Part shown: positions 1 to 8,160 of the stretch, piece by piece | How the letters are laid out: each line of letters opens with the position of its first letter | Numbering within the stretch: position 1 is the first letter of the stretch | Source: Planctomycetota bacterium | GTDB lineage: Bacteria; Planctomycetota; UBA11346 | Direction of reading: 5' to 3' | DNA: 47,800 nt | Assembly: GCA_007695355.1 (NCBI GenBank) | Contig: REDX01000153.1 | Coordinates: forward strand, 1-47,800 | The notes under the pieces: model-generated | The model's input: only the letters and a program-made list of their open reading frames with translations | Database searches by the model: none | What the model was told of the DNA's origin: nothing | Translations under genes and position numbers: made by a program

Positions 1-831
1 GATCTCCTGGCTCAATCGGGGATAGAGCCGCCACAGACGCCCGATCAGCCCTTGGAAGTTGCCCGTCGTCTACACCGGCCAGACGATGGGGTGTATGGCA
101 TTGTTTGGAATGCGCAGCGTGGATCTGCCCTTGGCCAAACCGTGGCGCATATGTACGCCGCATTTGGTCTTCGCATGCTTGATGATCAGGGCCTTCCTCA
201 ATTGGATCAGGCTGACGCAGAAAAGGTGGCGCAATTTCTGAAAGACCTCGTGGCGGTTTCCCCTCCCGATATCTTATCAACGGCTTGGGATCAGCGCCGG
301 CGGCGCTTCATTGCTGGGCAGGCAGCGCTAACCTACGAGTGGGGCGCGAGGATGGGCGAGGGCTTGCGGAGTCCAGATTCGCAAGTGGGGGGGAAAGTGC
401 AGGCATACCCTCCGCCGGTCTTAGCCGGCATTCCCCCTGTGGCTTCATTTGGCACTTGGTGCTTGGGGATACCGAGCGGACTTTCAAGGGAGCGTCAGCA
501 GCGCGCCTGGCGGGCAATTGCAGCCATTTGTGGTATGGAAGGGGCTCGGCGCATGGTACAAGCGGGTAATGCTGGTGTGTCCAAGCGGATTCTGCTGGAT
601 GACGATGAATTGGGAGAGAATTTTGCCGGCCTATTTAGGGTTATGCGGGATTTACATGATCTTCAGGCCTTTTCGCCACACGTTCGTCCATCCATACCTC
701 AGTGGAATGATTTATGCATTATTTTGGGGGATGTTTTCCACGACGTCCTGCGAGGGGATCTAGAGCCAGGCAAAGCTCCTGCCCTTGCTCAAGAGCGGGC
801 TTTGATACTTTGGGGGCAGGGTCATGACTAA
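1..831 (+). CDS. ABC transporter extracellular solute-binding protein, sugar type (5' truncated)
   Basis: The reading frame is open from base 1, so the gene starts upstream of the window; about 276 residues of the C-terminal part are visible. The first residues (LLAQSGIEPPQTPD, followed shortly by a 'VARRL' helix) match the family-1 solute-binding signature in which a Gly-Ile-x-Pro-Pro stretch precedes the domain-swapping helix. A later segment 'SFGTWCLGIPSG' resembles the strand lining the ligand cleft. By family knowledge it would bind a sugar or oligosaccharide outside the inner membrane and deliver it to an ABC permease. No permease is visible downstream; the next gene is a sensor kinase, so a role in ligand sensing is possible (inference). 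Codon use is less GC-rich than the genes after 3.5 kb. The ligand cannot be assigned. Confidence 0.7.
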   Translation, partial: DLLAQSGIEPPQTPDQPLEVARRLHRPDDGVYGIVWNAQRGSALGQTVAHMYAAFGLRMLDDQGLPQLDQADAEKVAQFLKDLVAVSPPDILSTAWDQRRRRFIAGQAALTYEWGARMGEGLRSPDSQVGGKVQAYPPPVLAGIPPVASFGTWCLGIPSGLSRERQQRAWRAIAAICGMEGARRMVQAGNAGVSKRILLDDDELGENFAGLFRVMRDLHDLQAFSPHVRPSIPQWNDLCIILGDVFHDVLRGDLEPGKAPALAQERALILWGQGHD

Positions 832-852
832 AGGAAATTCTGCGTATTCTAT

Positions 853-871
853 AAGCCCGCGAGCTTTTTTT
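853..871 (+). terminator. Weak candidate intrinsic terminator after the solute-binding protein gene
   Basis: A 4-bp stem (AAGC/GCTT) with a 6-nt loop runs straight into seven T residues. The stem is short, so this may only be a pause site. It lies between the solute-binding protein gene and the kinase gene. Confidence 0.25.
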
Positions 872-931
872 GTATTAGCGACGAGGCGGTGGAAGGCATG
901 CATCATACCTGCTGGTACATCTACTTAACTC

Positions 932-3412
932 GTGTTGACATCACGTCGCCAGTCCTTTCTTTCGGGACTTATTTTACTCACGTCCTTGGCCATTTTATTG
1001 CCAATTATTGGCATGACGGTGTGGCTGGATTCCCATACACGTTCACAGGCTCTGCATCAAGCTCAGCTCATGGCAGAACAGCAGGCCATGGGGTTGGGCC
1101 GAGCGGTTGAAGGGTTATTGGCCGAGCCGATCCAACATCTTCTGTGGCTAACGCTGACCCCTGAAATCCGTGAGATCATGGATAATCCAGTTGGCAATCG
1201 CGACCGGGTTCAGCCTATTCTAGAAGCTTTTTTACGGCGCCAAATACCGAGTCTTCAGGCAGTGGCGCTCTTTGACGATAGTGGTCGCCGTTTAGGAACT
1301 TCAGCCCGTGGAGAATTACAAATACCCGCCCCTGCCCATCGTGAACCTTGGTTTGTCGGGGCGATGAGTGAAGTCGCGATTCCCGGTGGATTGGCACCGG
1401 TTCATATCCGGCACGACGATATGCATAGCCTTCGCTACAGCGTGGCCGTATTGCGTCCAGATAACACCATAACCGGCATTGCCTTAGTCGATACGAGTAT
1501 ACCTGCCTTAATGCAAGGGTTATTGCAGCATGGGCATGTCTTGTTAGATCGAAATCAAGACCCCATAGTCAATAATGGCTATGACAAGGAGAGAGACGTG
1601 GTGAGTGGCGCGGCCACCGTGCGTCTACGTGGTCATCCGGCAATCCATTGGCAAATACGGGTGGATATACCCCACGATCGGGTTCTAGCAGATGTTTCAC
1701 GGGCACTGCAGTTTTTGTTTTTGGTTGGAGCTTTGGCGATCCTCATTGCTGCCATTCTTGTAACTTGGGCAGTATTGACGATTGGCCGCCCCCTAACCCG
1801 TTTGACGAATTGGGTGCAAGACCTCCAAAAACATGGTTTACGTGGTCACTGGCCACCTGATTCCGGGCCGCTTGAAATTCACTCGATTGCTACGGCTCTT
1901 GGCCAACTCCAGCGCACGGTTCGCGAGCGAGAGCAGGAGATTGCAGCCGGATCGGAAACCTTGCGAATCGTCGCCGAATTTGCCGCAGACTGGGAATTGT
2001 GGATTGATCCCGCGGGCGAATGCCTGCACTGTTCGCCCTCTTGTCTTGAGATTAGTGGTTATGATTCTCGGGAATTATGCGATAACCCGTCGTTATTGTG
2101 GACGCTTATGAGTCCGGAAGACCATAATCGCATACAAGATATTCTTGCGCAGATGGACTTCGAAGAAGTGCGACTTATAAATTGGCAACTGATTCGACGA
2201 GATGGGGGTGTACGCCGCATAGAACAAGTTACCCGCAGGATTCGCGGTCGAGAGGGACAAGATCGGGGCTGGCGATCTACCTTGCGTGACGTCACTCGGC
2301 GGCATGAATATGAAATGCGCCTCCGCCATACCCATCGAATCGAGGAAATTGGTCGTCTCTCTGGTGGCGTGGCCCATGATGTCAACAATTTCCTTGCCAT
2401 TATTGGAGGGCAGGCCGAAATGCTAACCCTTGAACAGGGGCCAAGCCAGCGGCTAAAAATCATTCAGGAAACGGTAGAACGCGGGGCATCTTTGACACGA
2501 CAACTGCTAGTGTTGAGCCGGCGCCAAGTCGGTGACAAAGAAGCCGTTGAATGTGGGAAAATGGTCGAAGATATCGCAGAATTGCTGCGGCACAGTTTAG
2601 GTGCGGGGATACAGTTAAAGGTAACACGACCACAGCATAAAATCTATACCAGGTGCGCAAAGACAGAGTTGGAGCAAGTCCTAGTAAACGTCATCAATAA
2701 TGCGCGCGATGCGATGCCTGATGGGGGCACCTTAGAGCTCTTTTTGGGCAAAACTCTTAAGGGGGGGCCGTGCATTAAAATCACCGATTCTGGCCCTGGT
2801 ATACCTCGAGAGGTATGCGAACGAATTTTTGAGCCCTATTTTACCACCAAGGCTGAAGGCAAGGGAACTGGACTGGGTCTGGCTATGGCCCAGGCGATTA
2901 TTGAGGCCAGCGAGGGCGTCATACAGGTGGCTAGCGAACTGGGTAGAGGTACCACCTTTACCATAGAACTCCCACCGTCGTTGCCGCCAACGCCAACTCC
3001 ACAAGTGGTGACAGCATCTTATCGCCGAGCAGACGCGACGTATCCCTTGTCGGGACGTAGGATTCTCGTTGCCGATGATAATTCAGACTTCCGCCAGGTT
3101 CTCAAAGAGGCCTTGGAGCGCATGGGTGCCGTTGTTCTCGATGTTGAGGATGGGAGTGCAGCCATTGCGGCCTTTGAAGAAGACTCTCAGATCACAGACG
3201 CCGTGCTCGATATTCGCATGCCAGGTCAGTCGGGGATTTCGGTTGGCCGGTTGATACGCAAGCAGAGGCCAACAGTGCGGGTTATATTGATGACCGGCGA
3301 TGTTGGTGAAGAAGCGAATGAACTTATCGACGGGGAACAGCAAAGTCTCCTGCGCAAGCCCTTCCCCTCGAATCAGTTGATCAATCTGCTGCTGCAAGAG
3401 GAGCAAATTTAG
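932..3412 (+). CDS. Hybrid sensor histidine kinase (periplasmic sensor, HAMP, PAS, HisKA, HATPase, REC)
   Basis: An 826-residue membrane kinase. Transmembrane helix 1 is at about 11-32, a periplasmic (dCache-like) sensor at about 33-255, helix 2 at about 259-285, then a HAMP-like linker and a PAS domain at about 345-455. The phosphoacceptor is His482 in GGVAHDVNN. The ATPase shows the N box (NVINNARDAMPDGG, near 587-599), the G1 box DSGPGIP and the G2 box GKGTGLGLA. The C-terminal receiver has the acidic pair Asp715/Asp716, phosphorylation site Asp760 (VLDIRMPG) and Lys809. The output should be a phosphorelay to a separate Hpt or regulator not seen here. The GTG start at 932 has no clear ribosome site and a TTG follows directly, so the start is uncertain. 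The upstream solute-binding gene suggests a sugar-related signal, but this is only context. Confidence 0.9.
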   Translation: MLTSRRQSFLSGLILLTSLAILLPIIGMTVWLDSHTRSQALHQAQLMAEQQAMGLGRAVEGLLAEPIQHLLWLTLTPEIREIMDNPVGNRDRVQPILEAFLRRQIPSLQAVALFDDSGRRLGTSARGELQIPAPAHREPWFVGAMSEVAIPGGLAPVHIRHDDMHSLRYSVAVLRPDNTITGIALVDTSIPALMQGLLQHGHVLLDRNQDPIVNNGYDKERDVVSGAATVRLRGHPAIHWQIRVDIPHDRVLADVSRALQFLFLVGALAILIAAILVTWAVLTIGRPLTRLTNWVQDLQKHGLRGHWPPDSGPLEIHSIATALGQLQRTVREREQEIAAGSETLRIVAEFAADWELWIDPAGECLHCSPSCLEISGYDSRELCDNPSLLWTLMSPEDHNRIQDILAQMDFEEVRLINWQLIRRDGGVRRIEQVTRRIRGREGQDRGWRSTLRDVTRRHEYEMRLRHTHRIEEIGRLSGGVAHDVNNFLAIIGGQAEMLTLEQGPSQRLKIIQETVERGASLTRQLLVLSRRQVGDKEAVECGKMVEDIAELLRHSLGAGIQLKVTRPQHKIYTRCAKTELEQVLVNVINNARDAMPDGGTLELFLGKTLKGGPCIKITDSGPGIPREVCERIFEPYFTTKAEGKGTGLGLAMAQAIIEASEGVIQVASELGRGTTFTIELPPSLPPTPTPQVVTASYRRADATYPLSGRRILVADDNSDFRQVLKEALERMGAVVLDVEDGSAAIAAFEEDSQITDAVLDIRMPGQSGISVGRLIRKQRPTVRVILMTGDVGEEANELIDGEQQSLLRKPFPSNQLINLLLQEEQI

Positions 3413-3515
3413 AAGTCGTGCTGTGCCTTTTCCCCTTCAGTGGTGACAATCTATTAAGATCAAATGTTATCGAGGGCTTAGTTACACCGCCATCATTCAG
3501 ATGGTAAATGATTCG

Positions 3516-4274
3516 CTATTGCGATGCTTGGCACAGTTCCCGGGCTATTCGGAGCAGATCTCCTGCTTGGCCTTCGGGAATATTTACCAGCGCTGCTTCC
3601 GCGTCCAGCATGGGCATGGCCATACGCTGGGGCGGGACAATGCCGCAGTAGGAGGCGATAACCGCGGCGGCGAGCAAACTCCCCGCCGGGGTGGGATGCA
3701 GGTGATCTTCCCGATGCAGGGGGATGTGGGGCAGGCGTTGCCGGGCCAGGGCAAAGGCATCGCCCACCGGCGCATGGGCGCAGCCGGATTGCCGGGCCGC
3801 CTCGGCGTAGCTGGTGCGCAGGGGCGTCAGGAGTTCCGGATCGTCGGCGGTGGCCCAGGTCGCATAGAAGAGCGGCTGTGCCCCGGCGGCCCGGGCGAGC
3901 TCGGCGAAATAGCAGCAATCGGCCACGCTCTCGGCCGGCGAGAGGGCCGGGCGTCGACTTTGGTCCTGAATCAGCACCCAGTGCCAAATCCCCTCGGCGA
4001 TGGCCTGGGCGGCATGGCCCTGCTGGCGGTGCCAGCCGAGATCGGCGCCGCCGCGGGTGATCATACGCGTCCCCAGCCGCTGCGCTGGCGTCGCCGCCGC
4101 CGCGAGCAGGCTGACTAAGCGCGGCACCCGATGCTCAAAGGTCAGACTATTGCCAATGCAGAGCAAGCGCCGCTCGCTGCTGGCCATGGTGAGGATGCTC
4201 TCCACCCGCAGGGGACTATCATCGCAGAGCATCGGCAGCGGCGTCAGCGGACTGGAATTCAGGCGGTTTATCAT
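3516..4274 (-). CDS. SGNH/GDSL-family hydrolase
   Basis: A 252-residue protein with the SGNH block I serine in IGNSLT (Ser43 counted from this start), a block II glycine in RGGADLG, and block V DHLHP (Asp/His near 190). The block III position reads 'QDQS', so the usual catalytic-fold Asn is not obvious. The family hydrolyses esters, including acetyl groups on sugars. No signal peptide is evident, so it is probably cytoplasmic. A second ATG at 4187 (MASSERRLL) starts just before the core beta strand and is an equally good start. It lies 36 bp downstream of a GH1 beta-glucosidase on the same strand, so the pair may deacetylate and hydrolyse the same glycoside (inference). Substrate unknown. Confidence 0.75.
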   Translation of the reverse strand: MINRLNSSPLTPLPMLCDDSPLRVESILTMASSERRLLCIGNSLTFEHRVPRLVSLLAAAATPAQRLGTRMITRGGADLGWHRQQGHAAQAIAEGIWHWVLIQDQSRRPALSPAESVADCCYFAELARAAGAQPLFYATWATADDPELLTPLRTSYAEAARQSGCAHAPVGDAFALARQRLPHIPLHREDHLHPTPAGSLLAAAVIASYCGIVPPQRMAMPMLDAEAALVNIPEGQAGDLLRIARELCQASQ

Positions 4275-4310
4275 CAGAGCACCCCAAATCCCTCCCTGAG
4301 CATTGAAGGA

Positions 4311-5702
4311 TTAGACCACCCGATTCTGCTTAATGCATTCCCGATACCAGTGCGCTGACTGTTTGGGAATGCGGCGTTGGCTCTCGTAGACGGTATAGAC
4401 AATGCCAAAGCGCTTAGCATAGCCCCAGGCCCATTCGAAATTATCCAAAAGGCTCCAGACGAAGTAGCCATTGACCGGGTAGCCCTCGGCGATGAGGCGC
4501 TGGGTTTGCCGCAGGTACTGCTTAATAAAAAGCAGGCGGTCGAGGTCCAGCACCTCGCCCTGGGCATTGATCTGGTCTTGGGCCGCACAGCCATTCTCGG
4601 CGATAAAGAAATTTCCCTTAAATCCGGTATCGGCGCTGAGGTGGCGCACCGCCCAATAGATGGCATCGGGGGCGATATTGAGCCAGGGCATATCCAAGCG
4701 CGGGTAGCCCTGGGGCAGGGGCAGGTCTTCATAGCCATCGGCATTGGCGGCGGCGCGCACATAGCCGCCGGAATAAATATTGAGGCCGTAGGCATCCAGC
4801 GGCTGGTGGATGGTTTCCAAATCCCCGGGGGCGATATCCGGCATTGCCCCTTCGGCCTCCTTGCGGCGGCGGAAAAGGGGGCTGTAGTCACCGGTAAGGG
4901 CGGGGTAGGACACGGCGCCATTGCACCAGGCATCCTGGAAGGCGATTTGGGCGGCCTGAATATGTTCAGGGCTTTCCATCACCGGCATCGGCACGCTGCA
5001 ATTATCGACCAGGCTGACCTGGCAGGGCTGGGGGCTTATGGCGCGGATAACCTGCACCGCCTTGCCGTGGGCCAGCATGGCATGGTGCACGGTTTGCCAC
5101 ACCTCTTTTTGACTTCCGACGATGGTGCCCGGGGCGTGCACCCCCTGTTTACCGACGCCATAGCCGAGGGCGGTAAAGCAGGGCACTTCATTAATCGTCA
5201 TCCAATGGCGCACTCGATCGCCGTAACGGCGCACCACCACCGCCACATAATCGGCGAAATCATCGGCAATCTGCCGCGAGCGCCACGAGCCGTAGCGGGT
5301 TTCTAAAGCCAGCGGGCTATCCCAGTGGAAGCAGGTAATATGCGGAGTAATGCCGGCGGCCAGCAGGCCATCGATAACCGCATCATAAAAGGCGAGGCCA
5401 GCTTCATTGGGCGTGCCGGTGCCTTCAGGAAAGATCCGCGGCCAGGCCAGGGAGAAGCGGAAGTGCTTGATTCCCAGCTCTTGCATGAGGGCGATATCCT
5501 CGCGCCAGCGGTGGTAGAAATCGCAGGCCACATCACCGCTCTCGCCGGTCATTACGCCATTGAGTTCCTTGCAGAAATGGTCCCACACCGAAGGCCCCCG
5601 TCCGCCCTCATCGGCGGCGCCTTCAATCTGATAACTGGCGGTGGCCGCACCCCACATGAAGTCGGCGGGAAATTCATAGGATTGGTTCATGGAGCCGACC
5701 AT
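4311..5702 (-). CDS. bglA: Beta-glucosidase, glycoside hydrolase family 1
   Basis: A 463-residue protein of the usual GH1 length. The N-terminal signature FMWGAATASYQIEGA is present, with substrate contacts Gln25 and His126. The acid/base is Glu172 in TINEVP and the nucleophile is Glu369 in FIAENG. The aglycone/glycone-site motif WSLLDNFEW lies at 416-424. It should hydrolyse beta-glucosides or related beta-glycosides with retention in the cytoplasm, as there is no signal peptide. Two ATGs compete for the start: 5702, or 5690 giving MNQSYEFP. The gene is followed on the same strand by an SGNH hydrolase, a plausible two-gene operon. No divergent sugar regulator or transporter is adjacent, so the natural substrate is unknown. 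Confidence 0.93.
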   Translation of the reverse strand: MVGSMNQSYEFPADFMWGAATASYQIEGAADEGGRGPSVWDHFCKELNGVMTGESGDVACDFYHRWREDIALMQELGIKHFRFSLAWPRIFPEGTGTPNEAGLAFYDAVIDGLLAAGITPHITCFHWDSPLALETRYGSWRSRQIADDFADYVAVVVRRYGDRVRHWMTINEVPCFTALGYGVGKQGVHAPGTIVGSQKEVWQTVHHAMLAHGKAVQVIRAISPQPCQVSLVDNCSVPMPVMESPEHIQAAQIAFQDAWCNGAVSYPALTGDYSPLFRRRKEAEGAMPDIAPGDLETIHQPLDAYGLNIYSGGYVRAAANADGYEDLPLPQGYPRLDMPWLNIAPDAIYWAVRHLSADTGFKGNFFIAENGCAAQDQINAQGEVLDLDRLLFIKQYLRQTQRLIAEGYPVNGYFVWSLLDNFEWAWGYAKRFGIVYTVYESQRRIPKQSAHWYRECIKQNRVV

Positions 5703-5797
5703 AGCCCTGGCGAAAAGTCAGCAAGCCGAGGCTGAAGCAGGCTACACGAAGCCCCGATCCGAGCTGCGCAAATGCCACCCCAGCGCCACAGGCTATC

Positions 5798-5814
5798 GGA
5801 GAACCTGGTTCTCC
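5798..5814. repeat. 17-bp palindrome GGAGAACCTGGTTCTCC
   Basis: The 8-bp arms GGAGAACC and GGTTCTCC are perfectly complementary around a single T. A protein-binding site for a dimeric regulator or part of the neighbouring repeat are both possible. The right arm of the next repeat continues into a related 'GAGAACC' string near 5982. Confidence 0.4.
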
Positions 5815-5873
5815 CCCAAATGGCGTTCTGTGATCGTATGTGTATTGTCGCCGATCTGCCTTATGGAATTTTC

Positions 5874-5985
5874 TCTCACGGAGCCGCTGAGTTCACGGAG
5901 AAGCCCAAAGAGAGAGACCCGGTTGGTCCGTGGCAACATGTTGTTCAAGACCCAGAGCCCTCCGTGCCTCCGCGTCTCCGTGAGA
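5874..5985. repeat. Imperfect inverted repeat built on CACGGAG / CTCCGTG
   Basis: The left arm 5874-5900 and right arm 5960-5985 are imperfectly complementary, each carrying CACGGAG (or its complement CTCCGTG) at both ends, with about 59 bp between them. The layout matches the class of interspersed intergenic repeats, built on short near-tandem words, seen in many environmental genomes. A second, different element of the same style (CTTCGTG) lies at 43273-43347. Confidence 0.6.
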
Positions 5986-6220
5986 ACCCTGTTTTTCCGC
6001 ATTAAATAAACCGAAACGAGTTATTCGCGATCACGCAACGGCATTGCCCCCCAGCGAAAAGCGACCAACCAAGGACGAACAGCCAGCGACGGAATCATCG
6101 CATGCGGTCCCAAGCCCAGCACCAAGCATTCGCCCGCTCTTCCTCCCCGGACCCTGGATTGCACCCCGGGGGGGGCGGTTTAGCCTGCTGCTTTGCGTGG
6201 GAATGAGCGTGGAGGATGGT

Positions 6221-6955
6221 ATGGGCTGGAAAATTCTTGGTTTTATTGTGGCTTTTAGCCTGTCGTTAAGCGTTTCCTTGGCGGAGGAGGGTGATCCGGT
6301 GTTCTCCCTGCTGGTGCGGGTGGCCGAACTTCCGGCGACGCCGGACCAGCAGGCCCCCGCCTGGTGGCGGGTGAATCCTCTGGCTGCCCTGGCCGAGGAT
6401 GGCCAGGCGAAAGACGTCAGCCCCCTAGGTTTGGATGACTCCATTCACATCTATTCAGGGCTAGAGGCCCTGCCCGCCAGTACGGTGGGCGAGGTCTATT
6501 TTTTACGCCTTCGCCCCCTTGAAATGGAGCCGGGCCGGCCCATGCGCTTTGCCTTGAGTGCCCAGCCCATGGCCCTGGTCGCGGCCGAAGACCAGGCCGA
6601 GCCCAATTTCACGGCCAGCGATCGGCGCTTTGAGCAGCAGCTGGCCCAGCGCATGGCCGGCTTGGTGCTGGGTGTGCCGGCGGCCGCAGAGCTGACGGAA
6701 GAGCCGGCCACAGCTCCCAGCCCGGCGCCCTCTCCGAGCGCTGCCAGCGCCTTGGTGCTGGGCGGCAGCGATCGCCTGCTCATCGAATACCGCGGTCACT
6801 TGGCCCCCGGCCCGGTGCGGGTGAGCGCTGGCCCGGGTAGCGTAGATCAGCGCTGGTTTGCAGCCCAGGTGGTGGTCAGTGATGGCCGCTTTGCCCTGCT
6901 GCAGGGCATCCATGCCGCCCCCGGCCAAACCCTGCACATTTCGGTGCGGCCATGA
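6221..6955 (+). CDS. Secreted protein of unknown function, coupled to the oxoamine synthase gene
   Basis: A 244-residue protein. I chose the ATG at 6221 because GGAGG precedes it at good spacing and the translation opens with a classic signal peptide (ILGFIVAFSLSLSVSLA, cleavage near residue 21). The mature part has no motif I recognise. Around residues 155-180 there is a Pro/Ala/Ser-rich linker, which splits the protein into two probable beta-rich halves. The stop codon overlaps the start of the downstream synthase gene (ATGA), so the two are probably translationally coupled. No function is assigned; a periplasmic or envelope location is inferred from the signal peptide only. Confidence 0.65.
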   Translation: MGWKILGFIVAFSLSLSVSLAEEGDPVFSLLVRVAELPATPDQQAPAWWRVNPLAALAEDGQAKDVSPLGLDDSIHIYSGLEALPASTVGEVYFLRLRPLEMEPGRPMRFALSAQPMALVAAEDQAEPNFTASDRRFEQQLAQRMAGLVLGVPAAAELTEEPATAPSPAPSPSAASALVLGGSDRLLIEYRGHLAPGPVRVSAGPGSVDQRWFAAQVVVSDGRFALLQGIHAAPGQTLHISVRP

Positions 6956-8160
6956 GTTCGCATGGTGCGGCCGTCGATCCCTGGGCCGAGATGGCCGATG
7001 AATTGGCGGAACTGAAGGATCAAAAACGGCTGCGCCAGCGCAGCCTCATCGATGGTAAAGCCGGTCGCCAGGTGGTGTGGGTGGATGGCCAGGGTGGCGG
7101 GCGCCGCCATAAGCTGATCAATTGGGCAAGTAACGACTATGCCGGCCTAGCCCAGGATCGGCGGGTGATTAATGGCGCCGCGCGGGCCCTGCGCAGCTAC
7201 GGCGCCGGCGCCACCGGTTCGCGCCTGCTCGGCGGCGGCCTGCGCTGTCACCGCCGGCTTGAACAGCGCCTAGCTCAGTGGCTGGGGGTGGATGATTGTC
7301 TGGTTACCACCACCGGCTATCAGGCCAATCTCGCCCTCTTGGTGGCCCTCGCCAATAGCAGCGAGGATGTGGTTATTGTCGATCGCCTGGCCCATGCTTC
7401 AACCTACGATGGCATACGTCTATCCGCCGCCAGTCTGCTGCGCTTTGCCCATAACGACCTGGAAGATCTCGAGCGCAAGCTGGCCTTAAGCGTCGCCTCG
7501 CGGCGCCGTTTGGTTTGTGTCGAAAGCGTCTATTCGATGGATGGCGACGAGGCCCCCCTGCGCGCCATCGCCGAAATCTGCGCCCGCCATCAGGCCCTCT
7601 TGGTGGTGGATGAAGACCACGCCCTTGGCGTCCTCGGCCCCGGTGGGCGCGGCCTCTGCGCCGAATTGGGGGTGCAGCCAGCGGCTTTGGTGGGCACCTG
7701 CTCTAAGGGCCTGGGCGCCCAGGGCGGCTTTATTGCCGCCTCACAAACGGTGGTCGATTTGGTGGTTAACCGCGGTCGCAGCTTTATTTTTTCCACCGCT
7801 CCAGTGCCGGCGGCAATGGGGGCGGCAGTGGCCGCCCTCGATGTGCTACGCCGGGAACCCGATATTCCGGAGCGGATTCAGGCTCAATCCGCCCAGCTGC
7901 GCGCCGCCCTTGCCGAACAGGGCTGGTCGGTGCCGGCCGGTCGCAGTGCGATTATCCCGGTGCTGGTGGGGGATGAGCAGCGCAGCCTTGACCTTGCCCT
8001 GGCCCTACGCCAGGCCGGTCATTACGCGCCGGCGATTCGCCCGCCGACGGTGCCCGCCGCCGGCTGTCGCCTGCGCCTTAATCCCAGCCTTGCCCATACC
8101 AAGGCCGATCTGCGGCGGCTGATTGCCGCCTTCGCCGAACTACAGACTTCTCGGAGCTGA
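6952..8160 (+). CDS. bioF: Alpha-oxoamine synthase, BioF/KBL family (8-amino-7-oxononanoate synthase-like)
   Basis: A 402-residue PLP enzyme of fold type I. Visible motifs are WASNDYAGL, GAGATGSRLLGG, TTGYQANL, the Asp/His motif VDEDHALGVLGPGGRG, and the PLP-lysine Lys252 in TCSKGLGAQGGF. The family condenses an amino acid with an acyl-CoA (or acyl-ACP) and decarboxylates it. BioF makes the biotin intermediate KAPA; KBL cleaves 2-amino-3-ketobutyrate. The DEDHALG segment is intermediate between the two, so the biotin role is a likely rather than certain call. A bioA gene at 34.6 kb supports biotin synthesis in this organism. It is ATGA-coupled to a secreted unknown, an odd partner. Its 3' end overlaps the convergent flavoprotein gene by 21 bp. 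Confidence 0.8.
   Translation: MSSHGAAVDPWAEMADELAELKDQKRLRQRSLIDGKAGRQVVWVDGQGGGRRHKLINWASNDYAGLAQDRRVINGAARALRSYGAGATGSRLLGGGLRCHRRLEQRLAQWLGVDDCLVTTTGYQANLALLVALANSSEDVVIVDRLAHASTYDGIRLSAASLLRFAHNDLEDLERKLALSVASRRRLVCVESVYSMDGDEAPLRAIAEICARHQALLVVDEDHALGVLGPGGRGLCAELGVQPAALVGTCSKGLGAQGGFIAASQTVVDLVVNRGRSFIFSTAPVPAAMGAAVAALDVLRREPDIPERIQAQSAQLRAALAEQGWSVPAGRSAIIPVLVGDEQRSLDLALALRQAGHYAPAIRPPTVPAAGCRLRLNPSLAHTKADLRRLIAAFAELQTSRS

Larger units (their letters stand above)
5703..6220. other. 518-bp intergenic region with palindromes, no convincing gene
   Basis: It lies between the divergent GH1 gene and the secreted unknown at 6221. It holds a 17-bp near-perfect palindrome (5798-5814) and the CACGGAG inverted repeat (5874-5985). 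Short open frames cross the repeat on both strands but follow its palindromic structure and have no ribosome sites. The purine-rich stretch before 6221 contains GGAGG at proper spacing for that gene. Promoters for both flanking genes must lie here, but no clear -35/-10 pair was recognised. Confidence 0.5.

Noticed and set aside
4377-5306. 309-codon open frame on the plus strand
   Set aside because: It lies opposite the GH1 beta-glucosidase, whose active-site motifs are intact; the plus-strand translation has no recognisable content.
5772-6009. Short open frames on both strands
   Set aside because: They follow the palindromic repeat, lack ribosome sites and mirror each other.
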